A DNA stretch of 64,000 nucleotides from Ichthyophis bannanicus (lineage: Eukaryota > Chordata > Amphibia > Gymnophiona > Ichthyophiidae). Every line of letters starts with the position of its first letter. The stretch's first letter is position 1. Positions 22,223 to 32,575 of this stretch are shown piece by piece. A program made the position numbers and the translations under genes. The notes beneath the pieces are model-generated. The model searched no databases and was not told the origin of the DNA. It saw only the letters and a list, made by a program, of their open reading frames with translations. The stretch lies in the NCBI GenBank assembly GCA_033557465.1, contig CM066033.1:388809289-388873288 (forward strand), in the 5' to 3' direction.

Positions 22223-25200
22223 CTGCTTCTCTGCTGGAACCTGCTGAATCTGTGTTCTGTGCTTTGCTAGTCTTCCAGGTACTGCTCTGTGTGACCCCGC
22301 CCCCCTCCTGGAAGTGACACAGGCAGCCCCCCCCCCCCCTGCAGCCACCCTGGGCCATAAAAGAAAAGCCTCTGCGGCGTTTTGTGTCACGGGCGCACAC
22401 CCAAGGAGCAGGATGTGCTCCTTGGGTGACTCCTGGGTCAACCCCCTGGTTCCTTCTCCTGTTGCTGTTGCGCTCTCCTTTCTTCCCTGGGACCCTCACA
22501 TCTTTGTGGCCTTCTCTGGTAAGGCTCTTCTCCGTCTCTATGCCTTATCTGGGTTTTTTTCTTGTTTCTCTTCCTAATGGCTGCCAGCCCTGTTCACTGG
22601 GGCTGGCGTCAAGCTCCAGTCCACCCATCCCTCCCGCTTCTCCTTTCGCGTATTTCTGTTAACCTTCTGTCCTGTCACACTGCCCCACCTGCGCATCCTC
22701 CTCAGCTTTCCCCCTCCTTTTCCTCTTTTCTCACTGTTGCACTTAGCTCTTCTTAACTGCTGCTCTTTGCGCTCCAAGGCTATCCCCATTCATGATCTCC
22801 TTATGCAGTATTCCCTTGATTTATTCTTTCTTTCTGAGACGTGGCTTCACGACAGCAAAGACCCACTCCTCAATCATTGTCTCCCTCCATGTTATTCTGC
22901 CTTTTCTACCCCTTGGCGAGGTCGATCTGGAGGGGGGGGGGTTGCGGTTATCCACCTCTTCCCTTCCTATTTGTGAACTTTCCTCCTCCCCTGCTCTCCA
23001 TTTTTCCGAGTCTCTCCTACTTCGCCTTGACTTATCCCCTCCACTTTCTTCTCATTTATTCGCCCCCTCACCCCAGTCTCATCTTTGGGACTCCCTCCTC
23101 CTTACCCTTTCTGAGGTTTCCCTCCTCTACCCCCATGTCCTTTTCATTGGGGACTTCAGTGTTCACTTTGACTCTCCTTCCACCTCTCTTGACTCTTCCT
23201 TTATTGCCCTTCTTGCTGACCTGTCTTCTCTGCCAACATGTCCCCTTTTCTACACATTCTGCTGGCCATACCCTGGATCTTGTGATCTCACCCCTCGCGT
23301 CTCCTTTTGTCCCCTTACCTTTGTCTTCTCTCCTGGTCTCTTGGTCCAACCTGTGTTTTCTTTCACGTTGACCTCCCCACTGCCTTGCCCCTTAGGCTGT
23401 TACTCCCCTCCTCTTCCTTGCATCATATTACGCCTGATACTCTTATCCAATCCCCCCCCCCCCCCTCAGATGCCCTCTTCTGCACTTTTTTCCCCAACCA
23501 TCAGGCTCAGCTCTGGGATTCTACCCTAACCTCTGTCCTGGACGCCATCACCCCTCTCCGCCCAGCTCCTCATCCGCGTCATCCTGGTCGACACCCCTGC
23601 TATCATCAAGGCCTCTTTTTCCATAGTGCTCACCTCCATCGTGCTGAGCGTCTTTGGCACAAGCACCCCTCCCAAGAGACTGTCCTATTTCCATTACTGT
23701 CACTCTCATTACCACTCTGTCATTCATGCCTCTAAGCACTCCTATTATACCAACCTTATCGCTTTTTCCTCCAACTCTTCCCGCCAGCTTTATTCAATTT
23801 CTGGTCCCTATCAGCTCCCCATGCCCACCCCTCCCCAGCGCCCTCTGCTTATCTCCCTGTTCCTGCTCTTCTCGTGTCCTTCTACAGTACTAAGGTCCTT
23901 GCCCTTTGTTCCTCCTTTTCCTTCTGTCTCCCCCCTCCCCTGCCCTCCCCCCCCACCCCGCAGCTCCTGCTCTTTCCCACCAATGGTCCCTATTCCATCC
24001 CATCTCCTCTGCTGAACTCTCTAAGGCATTCTCTACCTTCTGGAAAACCACTCAGCTCGACCCTATCCCTTCCTGTTGGCTCAGCGAGCCTTCTCTTGTA
24101 CTGCTTCTCCTCATCCTCTCCATTTTTAATTCCAGTCTTTCCTCTGGCCTCTTTCCTGCCCCTTGGAAGCATGCTATAATTCGCCCCATCCTCAAGAAAC
24201 CCTCCCTGGACCCCTCCATTCCTGCTAATTGGCACCTTGTTTCTAACCTCTTTTTCTTATCTAAGCTTTTGAAAAAGCTGGTCTTTGCCCAACTCTCCTC
24301 TCACTTGCACTCTTTACTAATCCTTTACCCCTGTCAGTCTGGTTTCCATATGGGACACAGCACTGAAACTATCCTCACTTCCCTCCTTAATGAACTCCTC
24401 TTCCCATGACCAGGGTTTGTTTTCTCTTGCTGTTTCCCTCGATCTGTCCTCCGCCTTTGATCTTGTGGACCGCCGCACTCTCCTCACTCGTCTTTCTGAT
24501 GCCGGCTTGGGGGAGGGCGGTACTGAATTGGTTTCGTTCATTTCTGTCTTTCAGGTCTTTTTTCAGTTTTTTCTGGTACTTCCTCCTCACCTAGCACTCC
24601 CCTTCCCTGCGGTGTCCCCCCAGGGCTCCGTTCTCACCCCTCTCCTCTTTAATGTCTTTCTGGCCCCCCTCACTAACCTTATTCAACAGCACTGCATCCC
24701 GGCATTCTACTACGCCGATGACGACATACTCCTGCACCATACTGACCCCTCTGCTCCTGACATTACTCCCCTTAACGATTGCCTCTCTTTAGTTAGTACC
24801 TGGCTGGCCTCCAACATTCTCCATCTTAACCTGACCAAAACTGTCTGGTTTACATTCGGCAGCCCTGCCCCTACTCTCTCACCTTCACTCTCCTCCACTC
24901 CCATCCCTTTGGTCCCCGCTTTGCATTACCTTGGTGTCACTCTGAACTCCACTTTCTCATTTCACGATCACCTGTCCTCTGTGATCCGTCATTCGTTCTA
25001 TGCTATCCACCATATCCGTGCTGTCCGTCCCTTCCTTGCCACTCCCTTCCTGGTTACCCTTCTCCTCTAACTAGTTGTGAGCAGACTTGATTATTACAAT
25101 ATTGCTCTTGCCGGTCTCCCCCAGTTTCCGCTACGAAGACTCCAACTGTTACAAAATATTGCCACCCATTTTTTCACTCATGCATCCCGCACTGACCATA

Positions 25201-25748
25201 TCACTCCCCTTCTCATCCACCTTCATTGGCTCCCCATCACGTACCGCATTCAATAAAAGGTCTTTATTCTTGTCCACAAGGCTATTCACTTCAGTTCCTC
25301 CCAGTACCTTGCCAATTTGGTCCATCTCCATACTCCCCACCGTACACTTCGTCACATCCATATCAATCACATATTCCTTTCTCCCCCCCCCCCCCCCCCC
25401 CCCCCCGTTGCACAGCTGGAGTCTACCCAGAATTTTGCCTTTTTTCTACCTAGGCCTTAAACTCTGGAATTCTCTCCCCCAGATCTCCGGCTGGAACTAT
25501 CCTTCAACAGGTTTAAATCTCTTCTCAAGACACACCTCTTTTGCTCCTCCTTCAACCTCCCTGTTCCTGCTGCTCCTAGCTGAGGTTCTTTTTCCCCTTA
25601 GCCCTCTTCCTTCTGCTCCTCTCTTTCCTATCTCCTCTTTCCTATTGACTATGGCATTCTTTTCCTTTTCTGGCAGTTATTTTAGTCTATTATAAACCGC
25701 TTTGGCGTCTTTTCATAAAGTAGTATACCAAGTATTAAATAAAGATAA
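22222..25748 (+). mobile_element. L2-type LINE, near full length, inserted in DIRS B1 gag
   Basis: The inserted block contains endonuclease and RT regions in order and ends with AACCGCTTTGGCGTC, GTAGTATACCAAG and AAATAAAG (about 25695-25747). DIRS gag resumes at about 25751 in MYRVRRNPGFQKSQL, aligning with MYQVRWSPRFQKAQL of B4. The 5' boundary near 22222 is inferred from where gag similarity stops. It is C-rich with long C and T runs (for example about 25381-25406). Confidence 0.85.
22737..25560 (+). pseudogene. L2 ORF2 (endonuclease-RT), multiply frameshifted
   Basis: Endonuclease: LLNCCSLRSKA (about 22743), LSETWLHDS (about 22827), LFIGDFSVHFDSPS (about 23140-23180), HSAGHTLDLVIS (about 23258). 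RT: PANWHLVSNLFFLSKLLKKL (about 24215-24275), QSGFHMGHSTET (about 24337), AVSLDLSSAFDLVDRRTLL (about 24425-24480), SPQGSVLTPLLFN (about 24618), FYYADDDILL (about 24706-24735), LHYLGVTLNSTFSFHDHL (about 24918-24970). C-terminal tail: SRLDYYNIALAGLP (about 25082). Motif order and wording are L2 clade. At least five frame changes and an in-frame TAA near 25068. Confidence 0.88.
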
Positions 25749-26436
25749 AGATGTATCGAGTCCGCCGGAACCCGGGCTTCCAAAAGTCACAGCTGTTGCA
25801 TAACTCCATGATAGTGGAGTTGGCCATGTGTCAGCTGAAAAGCCAGAAGAAGCACTCTGTGCCCCACAGCAGGGAGGCCAGCACTCTGGACGCCCTCAGC
25901 AGAAAGTGCTACCAGGGCTTGATGCTCATTGGCCGCATCCAGGCCTACCATCTGTACATGGGCATGTACCTGAGAGATCTGATGAAGGAACTCGCTGGGT
26001 TCTCAGCTGGTCTCTCAGAAGAACCCTTGCAGTGGTTCAAAAACCTGGCCAAAGTAGTCCATGAATACTCCAAATTCATGTCTTGAGTGGCCTATGACTG
26101 GTTCGAGTCAGCGGCTCGAGTGGCGGCGGCAAGCATCAGTGCATGCCGCCAAGCTTGGCTACAGTCGTTCAACCTCAAGCAGTGGGTTCAGGACAAATTG
26201 GTCGATGTCCCCTGCCAAGGAGAGAACAGTTTTGGCAATCCCATGACAGACAAGGCTGCCGAACTGGAGACAGAGTTCATGATGAGGATCAGGCTTTCCA
26301 AAAAGACCTCTGCCCCTCCCTGACAGAAGGGCTCAGGTAAAAATATCCTTTTACCCAAGGAAGGGAGCTGCTTACCAAAACTACCCACCTTATCAGGACT
26401 CCCCAGCTCCCCAACAGGGTCAGCAGGCCAAGGGAC
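25749..26436 (+). pseudogene. DIRS B1 gag, 3' part
   Basis: After the L2, gag continues as MYRVRRNPGFQKSQL, LLHNSMIVELAMCQLK, KCYQGLMLIGRIQAYHLYMG and LAGFSAGLSEEPLQWFKNL to a TGA at 26084-26086, then in the same frame AYDWFESAARVAAASISACR and GNPMTDKAAELETEFMMR. B3 and B4 carry the same segments (for example YQLYIGM and GFSAGLDGKPP in B4), so this is the conserved mid-gag. One in-frame stop, then a premature end near 26325. Confidence 0.75.
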
Positions 26437-28028
26437 ATGGGCATGGCCCATGTAAGCAGAAGGCTCCAAAACCCCAGGCACCAGCTCCGGCCAAGCCAGG
26501 GGGGAGTTTTAGGCTATGCTCAAGGAGTCAGTCTACCCCAAGGAGATCAGCCCACAGGGGGACCTCTGGCCCTCTATGCCCAGAGGTGGGTGTCCTTCAC
26601 CGATTCCTGGACACTTCGGGTAGTCAGGGAGGGTTATCTCCTCCACCTGACTCAGACACCTCCCCCTTATTTCCCAGGAGAGCCCCTCCGGTCTCCCCTC
26701 CACCGGGCCCTTCTTCTGAAGGAGTTGGCAGGTCTTCTCAAGGACAAAGCGGTGGAACCGGTGCCCCACCATCTCAAGGGCAAGGGGTTCTACTCCAGGT
26801 ATTTCCTTGTGCCAAAAAGGACAGGGGCCCTAAGGCCCATCCTTGACCTGCGCAACCTCAACAAATTCCTGGTGAGGGAGAAATTCAAGACACTCTCACT
26901 TGGAACATTGCTGCCCTACTTCCAGCAGGGAGACTGGCTGTGCTCCTTAGACCTCAAGGATGCTTATACCCACATCCTCATCCACCTCAACCACAGGTAG
27001 TACCTGTGGTTCGTAGTTGGGGGCAGGTATTTTCAGTACAGGGTGCTCCCATTCGGCCTAGCTTCTGTCCCGAGAGATTTCACAGAATGCCTGGCAGTCA
27101 TGGTTGCCTTCCTCCGGCTCCAGGGGATCTTCGGTTTTCCCCTACCTGGACGACTGGCTCATAAAGGGAGGCATGACCTCAGAGGTGCAGCAGGCAACCA
27201 CACCCACCATCCAGGTTCTGCAACACTTGGGGTTTGTCATAAACTACCCCAAGTCTCACCACCTCCCCACGCAGTGTAAGGAGTTCACTGGGGCAAAGAG
27301 ACACACGCCAATCGAAGACTTTCTTGCCCAGGGACCAAGCCAATCGTCTCAGGGCTCTGGCTCAGGTCGTACAGTACTGCCCCTCGGTGCCCGCTCCACT
27401 TCTCTTGTGCCTCCTCGGACACATGGCCTCCACGGTCCACATCACCCCCGATGCTCGCTACCATATGAGGGTGGCGCAGTGATGTCTCCAGGACCAGTGG
27501 TCTCAGGCCATGGGCCGCCTCCAAGACAGAGTTTCTGTGACCCACCAATTGGTGGAGACTCGGGACTTATGGCAGTCTCCCCAGCATCTCGAGGTGGGCA
27601 TGCCTTTTCAAGCCCCTCAAGGGTCCTCACCATGGATGCCTCCCTGCTTGGCTGGGGAACCCACTGTGGAAATCTCCACACGCAGGCAACTGGTCACCAG
27701 ATGAGAGCATCCAGCAGATCAACCTCCTGGAGCTCCGAGCCATCCACTTGGCCCTGAGGGTCTTCTGTCTCCACCTGCGTCACCAGCTGGTGCTGGTCCA
27801 GATGGACATCCAGGTGGCCAACAAGCTCAGCAGAGTGCTCCAGCCACACGAGTGGCAGCTGGACCCCAGGGTAGCCAGTCGGCTTTTCTGGCTTTGGGGA
27901 GAACCCGTGATGGACCTGTTCACCAGCCCGGACAAGTCTGTTGCACCGCTTCTGCTTCCAGCAGGCCCACCCCTCCAGGGTGGCAGTGGACGTGTTCCTA
28001 GTCTCATGGTCAGAAGGCCTCATGTATG

Positions 28029-28746
28029 CAGGGCCGGATTTACCTTGAGTGAGGCCCTATGCCAACAAAAATTGTGGGCCCCCAGAAAAGATAAAAACGA
28101 GCACGCCGGATCAGCTGCGCGCTGTTGGCCCTGACGTCATAATTAAACTGGGAATCCCAAAAGCCAAACTTGGAATGTACAACACTGTAGAAATAAAACT
28201 ATACATTAATTTGCTCTTGTACTAAACAAAGTGCAGACGTTAATGATGCACATTTACCAGAGCTGACATATTCCAATTAATAAATTCAAAATAAAATGAT
28301 ATTTTTCTACCTTTTGTGCATTTTTTTTCAGCTGCAATTGCTCCAGCCACTTTCTTCTGGTTTCTTCGTGTCAGCCCAACTCCAGTCTTAAACCCCCCAG
28401 CCCATTTCCAGTCCCAGCCCCCCCCCATCGGCTCAAGTAAACTTTAATAAAAAAAAATAAAACGCTGGCCGCTGCCGCCGCAGCAGCATGGACTGTCCCG
28501 CGGGGCCCCCTCTGCCCGGCTGAGCCCCTCCGTGCCAAAGCCGGCATGGAGGGGCTCAGCCGGGCAGAGGGGGCCCTGCGGGACAGTCCATGCTGCCGCG
28601 GCAGCAGAGGGGGCCCCGCGGGACAGTCCATGCTGCCGCGGCAGCAGCCAGCGGGTTTTTTTACAATTTGTTCAATTTTTGTGGGCCCTTGCCAGCTGTG
28701 GGCCCTACGCCACGGCGTAGTTGGCGTATAGGTAAATCCGGCCCTG
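28029..28746. mobile_element. hAT-type nonautonomous DNA transposon (718 bp) inside DIRS B1
   Basis: Perfect terminal inverted repeats CAGGGCCGGATTTACC (28029-28044) and GGTAAATCCGGCCCTG (28731-28746) are flanked by an exact 8 bp duplication, CATGTATG (28021-28028 and 28747-28754). Eight-bp duplication plus CAGGG ends point to the hAT superfamily. No transposase frame is present. Second-order similarity between ends continues inward (GAGGCCCTATGCCAAC near the left, GTTGGCGTATAGG near the right). The centre holds a GC-rich hairpin at 28471-28607. Confidence 0.92.
28471..28644. repeat. GC-rich hairpin and 40 bp direct repeat inside the hAT element
   Basis: 28471-28536 and 28543-28607 are inverted copies with roughly 66 bp arms, a few mismatches and a loop of about 6 bases. 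The outer 40 bp of the right arm (28565-28604, starting CAGAGGGGGCCC) is repeated directly at 28605-28644. Confidence 0.88.
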
Positions 28747-28955
28747 CATGTATGCCTTCTCTACTACACCACTGAATGCTACAACCTTGTTCGGGACTCT
28801 CCATGACAGGGCTTCGCTCATCCTGATAGTTCATCGGTGGCCCAGGCAACTGTGGTTTTCACTGCTTGTACAGTTGACTGTGGAGACCCCCATCCCCTTG
28901 AGTCTGCCCCTGGACTCCTATCCAGGAGGGGAGCGCTGTCCTGCACCCCAACATG

Positions 28956-29990
28956 GGGTCCCTGTCTCTGATAGCATGACTGCTGAGAGGGTGACTCTGG
29001 TCCCTTTCAACCTTCCGGTTGAGATGGAAGACATTCTGCTGGCCTCTCACAAGGCCTCTACTAGGAAGGCTTAAGCCCTACAATGGCGCAAGTTCTCTGT
29101 TTGGTGCTCCGAACACAGTGCTGACCCTTTCTCCTGCCCGGTGGCTCTGGTGTTACAGTACCTTCTCCACCTCTCTCAGTCCGGACTCAAGTTTAACTCT
29201 GTCTGAATGCACCTTAGTGCCCTGGCAGCACACCACCAATCTGGTGGTGACCCGTTTTCTTCGGGACCTGCTCTTATCGAAGCCCCTGGTTTGCCCTCCG
29301 GCAACCGAATGGGACCTCAACATAATGTTGGGGCAGCTCACTCGCCTGCCCTTCGAACTTCTGGCTACCTGCCACCTCCACTACCTCTCTTGGAAGGTGG
29401 CTTTCCTGATTGCACTCACCTCCACTTGCAGAGTTAGCGAGCTTCAGGCCCTAGTGGCGGATGCACCTTGTACCAGGTTCTACAAGAACAGGGTGGTGCT
29501 TCACACGCACCCCAAATCTCTGCTGAAGGTAGTGTTGCTCTTCCATCTCAACCAGGAAGTGGTGCTCCCCACCTTCTTTCCAAGACCTCAGCCCAGTCGG
29601 GCGGAGACGGTCCTTCACACCTTGACTGTAAGAGGGCTTTGTCCTTCTACATCCAACGCATTCAAGGTCACCACAGAGCTACTCAGCTTTTCATCTCCTA
29701 TAACCCCAATAGACTAGGGGAAGCGGTGACCGCTGTTCGCATGGGTGGTGTACTGCATCGCCCTCGCTTATGAGCAGGCGAGGCTCCTGCTGGAAGGCCG
29801 CATCATGGTGCACCATGTCACAGCCATGGCGGTCTCGGTGGCAAACTCGCACTCTGTCCCGATGGTGGACATCTGCCAGGCCCCCACCTGGACTGCAGTC
29901 CATACCTTCGCAGCCCATTACTGCCTGGAAGAGTCCCAGCGGGGACAGTGCCTTCGGCCAGGCTGTGCTCCATAACCTTTTTGGGGTATA
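28956..29990 (+). pseudogene. DIRS B1 tyrosine recombinase, frameshifted, HxxR Arg lost
   Basis: Core-binding part: VEMEDILLASHKASTRKA (about 29014-29070) to a TAA, then LQWRKFSVWCSEHS. Catalytic part: FLRDLLLSKPLVCPP and EWDLNIMLGQL (about 29253-29340), LTSTCRVSELQAL (about 29419), VLHTL (about 29606), then frame changes and LEGRIMVHHVTAMAVSVAN (about 29791-29845), VDICQAPTW and HTFAAHY (about 29911). The HxxR box reads HHVT, so its Arg is missing, while the Tyr of HTFAAHY is kept. A short new frame ends near 29990. Confidence 0.82.
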
Positions 29991-30154
29991 GGCAACTCCT
30001 ACCCTCCAACCCTTCTGTATTCAGGCTACCAGAGTGCTGGATCATTGGACACAGAAGTCCTACTGTGGTTTGTGTACACGGACTCATTTGCTGCTGCTTG
30101 TGGCTCCCTGTGAGGGAGCCCCTATTTTTGCTAGCGGGTTTTCGGTAGCCTGTA

Positions 30155-30265
30155 GCTGGGGAGTCCCATATGTGAGGACTGACTTCCTGCTTCTTCCCGG
30201 AGAAAGCGTAGTTACTCACTTGTAACAGGTGTTCTCTGGGGACAGCAGGAATCAGTCCTCACAAT
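30155..30265. repeat. DIRS B1 internal complementary region
   Basis: The left half (CATATGTGAGGACTGACTTC and so on) is complementary to the left end at 20452, the right half (AGCGTAGTTACTCACTTGTA) to the right end at 30492. Confidence 0.85.
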
Positions 30266-30321
30266 CCTCCCTCCTCCCGTTGGAGTTGCTCTTATTTTTG
30301 CCATCTTTTAGCTATGTCATC

Positions 30322-30492
30322 TGACTGAGCAAGATGGCACCCTTGGGTGGGAAGGGGACCATGCATGCATGGTGGCATGTCCCAAAGGCTTTCTTTGAAA
30401 GTTGGCGGGATGCTTCCACGAGGTCACCCATATATAAGGACTGATTCCTGCTGTCCCCGGAGAACACCTGTTACAGATGAGTAACTACGCTT
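30322..30492. repeat. DIRS B1 right terminal repeat
   Basis: Inverted copy of the left terminal repeat, with an extra outer extension of about 30 bp (ACACCTGTTACAGATGAGTA) that matches only the internal complementary region. This asymmetry is normal for DIRS. Confidence 0.85.
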
Positions 30493-32050
30493 TGCCCACC
30501 AGCACCATACATACATACCCCAGCTGGCCCACTTGATAAAATGTGAAGGGCTCTTGCAATGATGTAACTGTCCTGTAGATACATGTTCCACAGCCAGGTC
30601 TTAAACCTGTGACCCTCCAGTCATATGCACACTGCCTCAGTGGGTTGAGCCACTGTGCTGATACGTGCCATTATGGCCACTGGTGGGTAGCATCATACCA
30701 AACCATTGATAGAGAATTGATTTTTTTAAATTAACCTATCCCAGAATGCAGCAAGATGAACATTCCTAAACAAGACTGGATCTGAAAGCTTTCTGCGGAA
30801 GTAAGTACACAGAATAGCTCTGGGTTCAGTTAAGTTATTTAGTCCTATTTTAAAAGGAAGATTCCTATTAAGAGATGAATGGGAAGGAGTCATCAGAAAA
30901 GGAAACCCGTCACAAGTTTGAAAGGGATGTTTCATGGGTCATATAAAATCTACAATATTAAATAACCCAAGCTTGAGTTCTTCCACCAGTGCCTGCTGCA
31001 CCTTCACAAGTGCCGTCTGATCTCCCCCACAAACCAGATGGATGTTCACATAGCCCCTTTGCACCCCAGCAGTAGTGAGTTACCTCTTACCCCATACACA
31101 GCAGGTCCCAGGGACCTCTGTTGCAATTGCAAAGGTTCCCAGGACTCTGTAGCAATACCCGAGGGGGGGGGGGGGTCAGCTTCGGCAAACAGCACTGTAA
31201 GTGAGAGCAAATGCCGGACCCACCGGCCTTCCCTGCTCCAGCTGTCACTCATCCCATGTCTCGCCTAGCCACAGAATTGAGCATAAGCTTGCAAGGACTG
31301 CATGTTCCTGCTTGACCCCTGGCCCCCCAGCTGCTGTCCAGCCACATCACTGGCCATGTGTTTCTCCTGCACTGTCCTCCCCCTTGACCATAAATAATAA
31401 GTCAAAGCAAGAACTCACCATCTCAGCAACAAAACCATGCGCCCATGCCCCTAACCAAACAGCTGATAAGTAGAATGATTCCTCGAGCAGGGGTGCTAGG
31501 CAGGAGAAAAAGGAAAAAGCATGGTCCTTCTCTGTCTGAACTAAAAGGGCAAGAGGGCGGCCCATGGCCCGCAGGCCCCTCTTAAGGCCGGCCATGGCCG
31601 GCCCCTCCGCCCCCATTGCACATTAACCCCTGCCTGTCGCCCCTGCCCTCTTGTGCCTGGCAGCTGATAATCCAGCCAGCCTGGTCATCTTTTCTGCTTT
31701 AGTGAAAATAATGCAGTGTAAGGCCAAACAAGTGGAACTGAGCAAGGAAAATTGAGTGGGTACAAGAGAAAAAGAGGAATATGATAGGAGCGAAGGAGGT
31801 GATGAAGACAATAGGGAGAGAGGGAGGAGATAGCAAGCAGTGAAAGGGACCCTTGCAGGCCTGAAGCTAGTACAAGTAAAGTTGTTGGACAGTGGCACAC
31901 CCATGGAGGAGATACACCATGAGGATTTTGCCTGAAGAAAATGAGATTGAAGACAAAGTTGTTGAAACTCTAATGCGTTTTTTGGGCAGAAGTCTATGGC
32001 ATACAGGATGTTTTCTGGAGGAATATCACAAAGATTGGCTCCAGACTAAG
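30493..32050. other. Spacer with a possible tRNA-derived SINE, no gene
   Basis: On the minus strand about 30665-30545 reads a possible Pol III head (GTGGCTCAACCCACTGAGGC, then CAGGTTTAAGACCTG as a B-box-like motif), so a SINE fragment is possible. A G run lies near 31161-31174. About 31550-31640 is GC-rich with a perfect 18 bp palindrome at 31586-31603 (GGCCGGCCATGGCCGGCC). No coding sequence recognised. Confidence 0.4.
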
Positions 32051-32165
32051 GGAATATGGTTATGGTTTATTGTGCTTGATAAACTACCCTTCAAGGGGTC
32101 TCAGAGTGGTGAACAACAATGTTGAAAATTATAATAATATTGGAGATAGCAGACAATGTGGAGTG
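32051..32165 (-). mobile_element. L2-type 3' tail fragment
   Basis: GGTTTATTGTGCTTGATAAA followed by CTACCCTTCAAGGGGTCTCAGAG resembles the start of the inverted L2 fragment at 11446 (GATATACTGCCCTTCAATATATCAGAGTGG). Confidence 0.5.
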
Positions 32166-32299
32166 ACCAATTGTGTTGTTGTTGTTAAGTGCCGTCGAGT
32201 CGGATTTGACTCATGGCGACCCTCTGGATAGCTATCCTAAATTGTGTTCGGTCTTCAGTCAGGCGGCTCATTGTTGACAGACTGGTACCCGTAGCTGCT

Positions 32300-32463
32300 G
32301 TTCTCCAGGACCAAGCAGGAAGTCAGTCCTCACTTATGGGTGACGTCGGCGCCGACGGAGCCCTCGCGGAGCAATTTTCCCCAGCTTTCAAAGAAAGCCT
32401 TGGGAATTGCAGCGCGCATGCGCAGTCCTCTTCCCGCCCAAGGGTGCCATCTTAGCCAGTCTT
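32300..32463. repeat. DIRS B2 left terminal repeat
   Basis: Inverted match to 33688-33847, including the self-complementary GACGTCGGCGCCGACGGAGC block in both arms. Confidence 0.9.
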
Positions 32464-32575
32464 CTTTTTTCCGCGGAGCCCTACAGACGTACCCGTCGTG
32501 TCCCCGTGAAAAAGTTGATATTTCTTCATAATTTACTCCGTCAAAGTTCACCTCAGTGCTCTTTCAGCACATCAT

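Larger units (their letters stand above)
26437..28955 (+). pseudogene. DIRS B1 RT-RNase H-methyltransferase-like polyprotein, broken
   Basis: RT: KAVEPVPHHLKGKGFYSRYF (about 26746-26805), RPILDLRNLNKFLV (about 26836), CSLDLKDAYTHILIHL (about 26941), VLPFGLA (about 27043) and YLDDWLIKGG (27143-27172, after a frame change; a TAG is at 26998). RNase H: TMDASLLGWGTHC (about 27631) and INLLELRAIHLAL (about 27719). Compared with B3 and B4, about 135-150 bp of RNase H is missing at about 27822 (MDIQV runs straight into ANKLSRVLQ). VMDLF (about 27909) and, after the hAT insertion, RASLILIVHRWPRQLWF (about 28811) belong to the methyltransferase-like part. Confidence 0.8.
20452..30492 (+). mobile_element. 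DIRS-type retrotransposon, copy B1, with three nested insertions
   Basis: Left end TGTTCTCCAGGAACAAGCAG (about 20453-20472) and right end near 30492 (GAGTAACTACGCTT) match copies B2-B4. Order inside is gag (21058-22222 and 25749-26436), RT-RNase H-methyltransferase-like (26437-28955), recombinase (28956-29990), internal complementary region (about 30155-30265) and right terminal repeat. It is split by an L2 tail (20507-20676), a 3.5 kb L2 (22222-25748) and a hAT-type element (28029-28746); without these it would be about 5.6 kb, close to an intact element. All ORFs are broken. Confidence 0.9.

Noticed and set aside
23068..23349. Arg/Lys/Glu-rich minus-strand frame
   Set aside because: Antisense of the pyrimidine-rich L2 coding strand; composition effect. 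The same holds for frames at 23990-24235 and 24317-24590.
25381..25406. Long homopolymer C run (also G runs near 11190, 14391, 31161, 39391, 43069) as a functional element
   Set aside because: Simple low-complexity tracts, some at frame breaks; likely slippage or assembly uncertainty.
31586..31603. 18 bp perfect palindrome as a regulatory site
   Set aside because: A GC-rich alternation of GGCC in a GC-rich patch; no other evidence.
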